The notes under the pieces are model-generated. The model was not told where the DNA came from, made no database searches, and saw only the letters and a list, made by a program, of their open reading frames with translations. This document shows positions 7,880 to 13,820 of a stretch of DNA of 30,934 nt, in pieces. How positions within the stretch are numbered: position 1 is the first letter of the stretch; the number at the start of each line of letters is the position of its first letter. Both the position numbers and the translations under genes were made by a program. This stretch comes from Avimuribaculum sp964395975 (lineage in GTDB: Bacteria > Bacteroidota > Bacteroidia > Bacteroidales > Muribaculaceae): the NCBI GenBank assembly GCA_964395975.1, contig CAYNBZ010000024.1:1-30934 (forward strand), written 5' to 3'.

Positions 7880-8752
7880 TTACTTATTGTATGTTTTGAT
7901 AATATTTATGCATTTCTCAAGGCTGTCTAACCAATGCGGAATCTCGATACCATAAGCCTGCTTGATTTTCGACTTATCAAGTACGCTGTAATGCGGGCGG
8001 ATAGCCCGTGTCGGGTATTCTGCCGATTTTACGGGAATTACTTCACATGAACTTATGCCGGCAATGCGATGTATCAGCTTGGTGAAGTCATACCAAGAAC
8101 AAGCACCTTCATTGGCAAAGTGGTATATTCCCGGAAGCCATAGTTCGGCTGTAATGACCGATGAAATTGCAGCAGCAAGGTCGGCAGCGTATGTGGGAGT
8201 TCCTATTTGGTCACAAACGACATTCAACCTGTTTTTCCCCATTCCGAGATTTATCATGGTCTTGACGAAATTATTGCCGTATGACGAGTAGAGCCAACCG
8301 GTACGGATAACTATGCTGTCGGGAGCGGTCTTGAATAGCAGCTTTTCTCCATCTCGTTTGGTGATGCCGTATACTGTCTTTGGGTTGGTTTCATCGACTT
8401 CTGTGTAAGGACGGTAGTTGTAACCGTCAAAGACGTAATCAGTTGACACATGCAGCATACGAGCACCATAGTTGCGTGCCGCTTCCGCAATGTTACCTAC
8501 TGCATCTACATTAATTTTTGTGCAGGTCACCATGTCGTCTTCGGCTCGGTCGACGGCCGTATATGCGGCACAGTTGACGATTATGTCTATTTTATGGTTT
8601 TCTATAAAATTATATACGGCTCGTGCATCGGTTACGTCTAAAGTGTCGGCATCGGTTAAAAAGGCATTGAAATGCTTCCCTCCGGCAAGTATATTCCTCA
8701 TTTCGTTGCCGAGTTGCCCATTGGCTCCGGTTATTAATAAATTCTTTGGCAT
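7880..8752 (-). CDS. rfbD: dTDP-4-dehydrorhamnose reductase
   Basis: RfbD (RmlD) reduces dTDP-4-keto-L-rhamnose to dTDP-L-rhamnose, a sugar donor for surface polysaccharides. The 290-aa protein is an extended short-chain dehydrogenase. It has the N-terminal Rossmann motif GANGQLGNEM (9-18), VNCAAYTAVDRAE near 59, STDYVFDG (103-110) and the catalytic Tyr128/Lys132 in YGITK. It lies apart from the other dTDP-rhamnose genes and directly before prfC, an arrangement I recall from other Bacteroidales. It probably shares a transcript with DUF4924 upstream (52-nt gap) and prfC downstream (14 nt). Related sugar-nucleotide reductases cannot be fully excluded. Confidence 0.9.
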   Translation of the reverse strand: MPKNLLITGANGQLGNEMRNILAGGKHFNAFLTDADTLDVTDARAVYNFIENHKIDIIVNCAAYTAVDRAEDDMVTCTKINVDAVGNIAEAARNYGARMLHVSTDYVFDGYNYRPYTEVDETNPKTVYGITKRDGEKLLFKTAPDSIVIRTGWLYSSYGNNFVKTMINLGMGKNRLNVVCDQIGTPTYAADLAAAISSVITAELWLPGIYHFANEGACSWYDFTKLIHRIAGISSCEVIPVKSAEYPTRAIRPHYSVLDKSKIKQAYGIEIPHWLDSLEKCINIIKTYNK

Positions 8753-8804
8753 GAGTATTGTCCTCTAACGATTGTAGTTGCTATGAATGCGTTTCTACAT
8801 TTTA

Positions 8805-9365
8805 TTATATTATTTCGCTGTCATTGTCGATTATCGGTGTTTGTTCGTCTTTTAGATATAGAGCCGATAATTTGGCTATGAAGCGAGAAATCTGGGTTAC
8901 GGCCTCTTGTGTACCCTTGCTTATTTCACGATGTTGCAGGCGCATCATTAGAGTCCCATAAAGAGCGTTAAAGCATGTTTCAAGCTCTCCTGCCGGCGTA
9001 TTACCCGACTTGGCGCGCAATTCCACTATGTAAGGTAACGTTTTATAATATTCTGCCCGGTATTCGGGGAATTTGGCAGAATCAAGCAATGCGTTGTGAA
9101 AATCGTTAAGCCGGATTATAACATTTTTATTGATTTGCAAGTGCCCATGTTGCTTGGTACCCTCATGCTCCATCATCTTTACAAGATTTTCATACCACTC
9201 TTTTATTTCATTATGAGTGGTTTTGTCCACATTGTAATGGTCGATGACGTTGTGTTCGATCTTCTCTATGTCACATCCGTAAGCACGTATTATATCTTCT
9301 ATCTGCCACATGTACAGCAGGTATTCAGCAATATTTTCTTTCCGTTTCTGATTGGCAATGAGCAT
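8805..9365 (-). CDS. DUF4924 family protein
   Basis: This 186-aa mostly helical protein starts MLIANQKRKENIAEYLLYMWQ and matches the DUF4924 family of Bacteroidetes, whose function is unknown. There is no signal peptide and no membrane segment. Charged helices rich in Glu and Lys (LYMWQIEDIIRAYG, EIKEWYENLVKMM, LQHREISKGTQEAVTQI) suggest a soluble cytosolic helical bundle. It sits 43 nt after the Crp/Fnr-family gene and 52 nt before rfbD on the same strand, so co-transcription is likely. No catalytic motif can be pointed out. Confidence 0.85.
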   Translation of the reverse strand: MLIANQKRKENIAEYLLYMWQIEDIIRAYGCDIEKIEHNVIDHYNVDKTTHNEIKEWYENLVKMMEHEGTKQHGHLQINKNVIIRLNDFHNALLDSAKFPEYRAEYYKTLPYIVELRAKSGNTPAGELETCFNALYGTLMMRLQHREISKGTQEAVTQISRFIAKLSALYLKDEQTPIIDNDSEII

Positions 9366-9408
9366 TGTATAAAGTCAGAGTAAAGTCATGTATGTATGGC
9401 GGTTGGTG

Positions 9409-10110
9409 TCAACCGAACTTACTTATTTTACGCAGTGCCGGCTCGTTGATGATTTTTATACGACGGCCATCTACGATTATGATTTTCTCGCTTACAAATG
9501 TCGACAAGGTACGAATAGCATTTGATGTGGTCATGTTTGATAAGTTTGCAAGGTCTTCACGTGCCATATATATTTTCAGAGTTTCACCGTCGTCTTCAAA
9601 ACCGTAGTTGTCGATAAGTATGGTTAATGCTTCTGCAAGGCGACCCCGTATATGCTTTTGTGTCAGGTTTACCATTTTTGTGTCTGAGCCTCCAAGGTGT
9701 TTCGACAATTCATGAAGGAAAAACCATGCAAGTTTGCGGTTTTGGTCGATTATATTAGTTACGATTCTCATGCTTATTGCCCCAAGTTGCGATGGTTCGA
9801 AAGCTGCTGTACTTGATACGTATGGCTCGTTAGCGAAGTATGCGCGGTAACCGAAATATTGAATCGGGCGGTAAAGCCGCAAAATTTGTTGCCGGCCGCC
9901 TATGCCGTCTTTAAACATCTTAACTTTACCTTTCAGTAAGCACCATAGATATTCCGGCTCATCATTTTCAGCGTATATGATTTGATTCTTTTTGAAATTG
10001 TGGACGGTAAAATTGTCAGCCACAAGATGCTTTTCTTTGGTTGTCAAAATCGACCAAATCTCGGCAAGGTCTTCCTTGATGATATTTTCAAGTACACTTT
10101 TTTTAATCAT
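9409..10110 (-). CDS. Crp/Fnr family transcriptional regulator
   Basis: The 233-aa protein has an N-terminal cyclic-nucleotide-binding-like beta roll (about residues 25-135, with FTVHNFKKNQIIYAENDEPEYLWCLLKGKVKMFKDG) and a C-terminal winged helix (about 160-230). The recognition segment there is MAREDLANLSNMTTSNAIRT, ending in an EKIIIVDGRRIKI wing. No Cys cluster typical of an Fe-S Fnr is seen, so the effector is unknown. It is probably the first gene of the unit with DUF4924, rfbD and prfC. A perfect ATGTT-ATTC-AACAT palindrome overlaps its predicted transcription start and may be an autoregulatory site. Confidence 0.9.
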   Translation of the reverse strand: MIKKSVLENIIKEDLAEIWSILTTKEKHLVADNFTVHNFKKNQIIYAENDEPEYLWCLLKGKVKMFKDGIGGRQQILRLYRPIQYFGYRAYFANEPYVSSTAAFEPSQLGAISMRIVTNIIDQNRKLAWFFLHELSKHLGGSDTKMVNLTQKHIRGRLAEALTILIDNYGFEDDGETLKIYMAREDLANLSNMTTSNAIRTLSTFVSEKIIIVDGRRIKIINEPALRKISKFG

Positions 10111-10137
10111 ATCGTATTTGGGGAGTGCTAAGAAACT

Positions 10138-10151
10138 ATGTTATTCAACAT
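10138..10151. promoter_or_regulatory. Candidate Crp/Fnr-type operator
   Basis: ATGTT-ATTC-AACAT is a perfect palindrome with 5-bp arms and a 4-nt spacer, the geometry of Crp/Fnr family sites. It lies at the predicted transcription start of the regulator gene itself, where binding would repress. The core TGTT-N4-AACA recurs at 17189-17200. Confidence 0.4.
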
Positions 10152-10152
10152 G

Positions 10153-10183
10153 CAAAATTACACCGAAATAAGAAATTATACAA
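10153..10183 (-). promoter_or_regulatory. Promoter of the Crp/Fnr gene unit
   Basis: The minus strand reads TTG (10183-10181), 20 nt, then TAATTTTG (10160-10153), matching both Bacteroidetes vegetative promoter elements at ideal spacing. The expected start lies near 10147, giving a leader of about 37 nt before the ATG at 10110. Confidence 0.75.
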
Positions 10184-10267
10184 CAATTATTTAGGAAAAA
10201 CACTATGTTGAAGCAAAATAGAACGCAATTGATAGGAGTATGCGAAAAAAAGAACTATCTGTGTGGT

Positions 10268-10378
10268 ATGAAGAAAATATTGATTTGTGTAGTATGGTCT
10301 GCCGTTATGTCAGTATCAGGGACCTTGATTTTATGGAAAAAGATATGGTTTGACAGTCATTTTTCGTTTTTGGCATAA
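10268..10378 (+). CDS. Possible 36-aa single-pass membrane peptide
   Basis: An ATG at 10268 opens a 36-codon frame ending at TAA 10376-10378. It reads MKKILICVVWSAVMSVSGT and continues with LILWKKIWFDS. The profile is Lys-Lys, about 20 hydrophobic residues, then a basic patch, as in small membrane proteins. No convincing ribosome site or own promoter is seen, and the last codons overlap the sigma-54-like element before dnaK. It may be chance; confirmation would need conservation or expression data. Confidence 0.2.
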   Translation: MKKILICVVWSAVMSVSGTLILWKKIWFDSHFSFLA

Positions 10379-10386
10379 CATTTGCA
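10370..10386 (+). promoter_or_regulatory. Sigma-54-like -24/-12 element upstream of dnaK
   Basis: TTGGCATAACATTTGCA has GG at 10372-10373 and GC at 10384-10385 separated by exactly 10 nt. It matches the RpoN consensus YTGGCACGRNNNTTGCW at every defined position except CG. A start near 10397 would give a leader of about 75 nt to the dnaK ATG. A weaker vegetative reading (TTTG, 18 nt, TATATGCG) overlaps it. Confidence 0.4.
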
Positions 10387-10471
10387 TTCTTATATGCGGT
10401 TGTGTTTTGTATCATGTGGAATAAAGCCAAACAAGATTATAACAATAAAATATAAATTAGAAAATTAGATT

Positions 10472-12385
10472 ATGGGAAAGATTATTGGAATAGATTTAGG
10501 TACTACCAACTCTTGCGTTGCTGTACTCGAAGGTAAGGATCCTGTTGTTATTCCTAACAGCGAAGGGCGTAACACCACACCTTCAATTGTTGCGTTTGTA
10601 GATGGCGGAGAACGTAAGGTAGGCGAGCCTGCAAAACGTCAGGCAATCACAAATCCTACAAAGACTATTTTTTCTATCAAGCGTTTCATGGGTGAGAGCT
10701 ATGACAATGTGACAAACGAGATCTCTCGTGTGCCTTATCAAGTGGTTCGTTCTGAAAACGGGCTCCCCAAAGTGCGAATAGACAGCCGTGACTATACTCC
10801 ACAAGAGATTTCGGCAATGATTCTTCAAAAGATGAAAAAGACCGCCGAGGATTATTTAGGACAGACTGTTTCGGAAGCTGTAATTACTGTTCCTGCTTAC
10901 TTTAATGACTCTCAACGTCAGGCTACCAAGGAAGCTGGTGAAATTGCGGGACTGAAAGTGATGCGTATAGTAAATGAACCGACTGCCGCAGCATTGGCTT
11001 ACGGCCTTGACAAGTCGACAAGCGACAAGCGTATTGCAGTGTTCGACCTGGGTGGCGGTACGTTCGATATATCGATACTTGAACTTGGTGATGGCGTGTT
11101 TGAAGTTAAATCGACCAATGGTGATACCCACCTTGGCGGTGATGACTTCGACCATCGCATCATTGACTGGCTTGCTGATGAATTCCAAAGGGAAGAGGGC
11201 GTGGATCTGCGTAAGGATGCCATGGCATTGCAACGGTTGAAAGAGGCTGCCGAGAAGGCAAAAATCGAGTTGTCGAGCTCTACTTCCACCGAAATCAACT
11301 TGCCTTATATAATGCCGGTAAATGGTATTCCAAAACACCTTGTTAAGACTTTGACCCGTGCGAAATTCGAGCAATTGTGCGACAGCTTGATTCAAGCTAC
11401 TATCAGACCGTGCGAACAGGCTCTGAAAGATGCAGGTCTTACCGCTTCGCAAATCGATGAAGTAATACTTGTAGGTGGTTCAACTCGTATCCCTGCTGTT
11501 CAGCAGATTGTTGAGAAATTTTTCGGAAAGGCTCCTTCTAAGGGTGTAAATCCTGATGAAGTTGTTGCAGTTGGTGCTGCAATTCAAGGTGGCGTTTTGA
11601 GCGGTGATGTAAAAGATGTGCTTTTGCTTGATGTCGTTCCGTTGTCGGTAGGAATTGAAACCCTTGGTGGAGTAATGACCAAGTTGATCGAAGCCAACAC
11701 CACAATACCTACTCGTAAAAGTGAGGTGTTCTCGACCGCAGTTGACAATCAGCCATCGGTTGAAATTCATGTGTTGCAGGGCGAACGTCCTATGGCCAAA
11801 GACGACAAGACTCTTGGTAAGTTCCACCTTGATGGGATTGCTCCTGCTCCGCGTGGTGTGCCACAAATCGAAGTTACCTTTGAAATCGATGCCAATGGTA
11901 TTTTGAATGTTTCGGCAAAGGATAAGGCTACGGGTAAGGAACAGAGCATACGTATCGAAGCTTCGAGCGGATTGAGTGAAGAAGAAATCAAGCGTATGAA
12001 GGACGAAGCTGCTGCTAATGCAGCTGCCGATGCTCGTGAGAAAGAACGGATTGACAAGATTAATCAGGCTGATTCGATGATTTTCCAAACTGAAAAGAGC
12101 TTGAAAGATCTTGGCGACAAGTTGCCCGCCGACAAAAAATCGCAAATAGAGAGTGCGTTGGCAAAACTGAAAGATGCCCATCAACGCCAAGATGTTAGTG
12201 CTATAGATGTAGCAATGAAAGAGTTAGAAACTGTGTTCCATGCAGCATCACAGGATTTGTATAATGCACAACAACAGCAATCGTCGGCACAGGCCGGTTC
12301 TCAACAGGGTGCAGGCCAAACGGGTGGCAATAGCAACCAAGGTGGAAACGATGTAACTGATGTTCCGTTCGAGGAAGTGAAGTAA
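10472..12385 (+). CDS. dnaK: Molecular chaperone DnaK (Hsp70)
   Basis: DnaK is the cytosolic Hsp70 chaperone that binds unfolded chains in an ATP cycle with DnaJ and GrpE. The 637-aa protein is full length. The N-terminal ATPase domain shows GIDLGTTNSCVAV, VPAYFNDSQRQATKEAGEIAGL, NEPTAAALAYG and DLGGGTFDISIL. The substrate-binding domain (from about 390) has LLDVVPLSVGIETLGGVMT. The lid is followed by a Gln/Gly-rich linker and the conserved C-terminal DVPFEEVK. It is not adjacent to grpE or dnaJ, which is common in Bacteroidetes. A strong intrinsic terminator follows, so it is likely transcribed alone. A sigma-54-like element lies about 90 nt upstream. Confidence 0.99.
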   Translation: MGKIIGIDLGTTNSCVAVLEGKDPVVIPNSEGRNTTPSIVAFVDGGERKVGEPAKRQAITNPTKTIFSIKRFMGESYDNVTNEISRVPYQVVRSENGLPKVRIDSRDYTPQEISAMILQKMKKTAEDYLGQTVSEAVITVPAYFNDSQRQATKEAGEIAGLKVMRIVNEPTAAALAYGLDKSTSDKRIAVFDLGGGTFDISILELGDGVFEVKSTNGDTHLGGDDFDHRIIDWLADEFQREEGVDLRKDAMALQRLKEAAEKAKIELSSSTSTEINLPYIMPVNGIPKHLVKTLTRAKFEQLCDSLIQATIRPCEQALKDAGLTASQIDEVILVGGSTRIPAVQQIVEKFFGKAPSKGVNPDEVVAVGAAIQGGVLSGDVKDVLLLDVVPLSVGIETLGGVMTKLIEANTTIPTRKSEVFSTAVDNQPSVEIHVLQGERPMAKDDKTLGKFHLDGIAPAPRGVPQIEVTFEIDANGILNVSAKDKATGKEQSIRIEASSGLSEEEIKRMKDEAAANAAADAREKERIDKINQADSMIFQTEKSLKDLGDKLPADKKSQIESALAKLKDAHQRQDVSAIDVAMKELETVFHAASQDLYNAQQQQSSAQAGSQQGAGQTGGNSNQGGNDVTDVPFEEVK

Positions 12386-12417
12386 GCCACGGTAGTCAAT
12401 ACTATAAGTAATAGAAG

Positions 12418-12454
12418 AATAGGGTGTAGCTCAGTTAGTTACACCCTATTTTTA
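12418..12454 (+). terminator. Intrinsic terminator of dnaK
   Basis: AATAGGGTGTA (12418-12428) pairs perfectly with TACACCCTATT (12440-12450) around an 11-nt loop, and TTT follows. It begins 33 nt after the dnaK stop. The A/T-rich base of the stem supplies U-residues on both strands. Confidence 0.85.
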
Positions 12455-12460
12455 GTGCCT

Positions 12461-12741
12461 CGGTCATGGCAGGACTACCGGGATAAACTGTCCGAATACT
12501 TCCGGTATGCTTCGGCTATCTGTAAGCTTATATATACTACAAATACCGTTGAGGGGTATCACCGCCAGATTCGTAAGGTAACAAAAAACAAGGGGGTGTT
12601 CCCGTCTGATACAGCCCTTTAGAAACCGGTTTTTATCTTGCATACTGTAATATACGGAAGAAATGGATATGCCACTGGCCAATGGCTACAATCTCACAGC
12701 AACCAGGCATAAAGTTTGGAGAACGACTTAAATTATTGTAA
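12461..12741 (+). pseudogene. IS256-family transposase relic (C-terminal end only)
   Basis: From TGG at 12467 the frame reads WQDYRDKLSEYFRYAS and then the IS256/MULE hallmark IYTTNTVEGYHRQIRKVTK before stopping at TAG 12620-12622. Shifting frame there restores the rest of the family C-terminus: YLAYCNIRKKWICHWPMATI, then IKFGERLKLL and a natural stop at 12739-12741. About 90 codons of the usual roughly 400 remain, with no N-terminus and no DDE Asp residues, so it is dead. It abuts the dnaK terminator and marks the edge of the accessory island that continues to about 15600. Confidence 0.85.
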
Positions 12742-12747
12742 TTTTAA

Positions 12748-12781
12748 GCTCGTCGGGGCGTGACCACCCGCCCCGACGAGC
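12748..12781. repeat. GC-rich 13-bp perfect hairpin
   Basis: GCTCGTCGGGGCG (12748-12760) and CGCCCCGACGAGC (12769-12781) are perfect inverted copies with an 8-nt loop, in otherwise AT-rich DNA. It starts 6 nt after the IS256 relic stop. It may be the relic's own transcript-end hairpin or part of the element end, and it also lies downstream of the minus-strand nuclease gene. Confidence 0.6.
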
Positions 12782-12896
12782 GTAGGCCGTTCCCCGACCG
12801 ATGAGGTTGCTACTGAGAAATAATGCATGACACAGTTTATTTTACACTACCTATCGATAAACCAATATGGATTGCTGTAAATTAAAAATGAGTTAC

Positions 12897-13808
12897 TCAT
12901 TTAAAATTGTCAATATATTCTACATCAAGTTCATCCGCAAGCATCTTAAGCTGTGATGTAAATTTACGGGATGTGACCAGTAATGTTATTACATTATACT
13001 TGGCGCACTCTATAATTTTTAATGCATTCATAACGGCATAATACTTAACACATTGAAATATACCTCTTGAAATATCACTATCTGGAGAAATACTAGGCTT
13101 TACTTCAACTGCAATATGAGTTCCATCAGACAACTCGAAATATATGTCCAATCTATCTCCTGAAGGTAATTCATGTTCAACTTCTTTTAAGACAACATTC
13201 TTTAAGCCTACAGATTCAGGATTCTGAAATATATATTCTTTCAGTTCCTTATGCTCCCGACCTTCACCCCCCATACAATTGGGGCTTTTTATTTTTTCAA
13301 TATCTTCCTTCGTAAATGGACGTATCTCCTGCAATTTGAGTTCATTTAAAACCCAATTCCATCTTTGATAATTAATAGCTTGACTATCGAGCCCATCAAT
13401 AAATATTCTTTTAGCTTTATCATCCAGTTCGTTATATTTTTCGCTAACATAGTCAAAACCTTCAGATGGTAACATCGTTTTGGCATTTTTACACAAAGAG
13501 TTCAAAGTGGGTATTTCATCTCCAGACCGACTTGCCAACTCATCTATAACTTTTTGAACTGCATAAAGAGAATGTCCTATTCCAGAGAATTTTTTTTTAC
13601 CTATAGCATTTATCAAATCCCCGTATACGCGATCTCTACGCCTTGTTTTAGCCCAATGGATAAGAACAGGTATCATTTTTCGAACATTGTCTCTGGTTCG
13701 CTGTTGTTCTTTAGGAATAACAAAATCTATTATATCATCATCCATAGTTAAAAGTTTAGAATCATAAAAGACACAGTCATAATCATTAAAAATACGATTA
13801 CTAAGCAA
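12897..13808 (-). CDS. PD-(D/E)XK nuclease-like protein, partner of the deiminase fusion
   Basis: No named family is recognised. The C-terminal part has the layout of a PD-(D/E)XK nuclease core: a helix with GREHKELKEYI (residues 183-193), SGDRLDIYF with Asp221, HIAVEVK with Glu235 and Lys237, and RGIFQCVKYYAV with Gln252. The N-terminal half holds a compact helical module with RDRVYGDLINAIG (59-70), which looks like a helix-turn-helix. The frame listed opens with TTG at 13808; the first ATG in frame is at 13745 (MDDDIIDF). A TAATG overlap with the deiminase stop (ATG at 13821) hints at a third start, but that frame ends after six codons unless one T of the TTTT run near 13809 is removed. It probably acts on nucleic acid together with the upstream gene; this is inference. 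Confidence 0.75.
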   Translation of the reverse strand: MLSNRIFNDYDCVFYDSKLLTMDDDIIDFVIPKEQQRTRDNVRKMIPVLIHWAKTRRRDRVYGDLINAIGKKKFSGIGHSLYAVQKVIDELASRSGDEIPTLNSLCKNAKTMLPSEGFDYVSEKYNELDDKAKRIFIDGLDSQAINYQRWNWVLNELKLQEIRPFTKEDIEKIKSPNCMGGEGREHKELKEYIFQNPESVGLKNVVLKEVEHELPSGDRLDIYFELSDGTHIAVEVKPSISPDSDISRGIFQCVKYYAVMNALKIIECAKYNVITLLVTSRKFTSQLKMLADELDVEYIDNFK

Positions 13809-13820
13809 AACTCAATTTCA

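Noticed and set aside
11480..12190. Long open frame (236 codons) antisense to dnaK, and another at 10856-11452
   Set aside because: Long antisense frames opposite dnaK are a known by-product of its codon use. The products show no family motifs and dnaK is intact on the other strand.
12420..12445. tRNA-like 5' end (GGGTGTAGCTCAGTTAGTT) after dnaK
   Set aside because: It resembles an acceptor arm plus D-arm, but no anticodon arm, T-arm or closing acceptor strand follows. The sequence folds as the dnaK terminator instead.
12464..12682. 72-codon minus-strand frame in the dnaK-nuclease gap
   Set aside because: It is the reverse shadow of the IS256 transposase relic, whose plus-strand reading gives clear family motifs.
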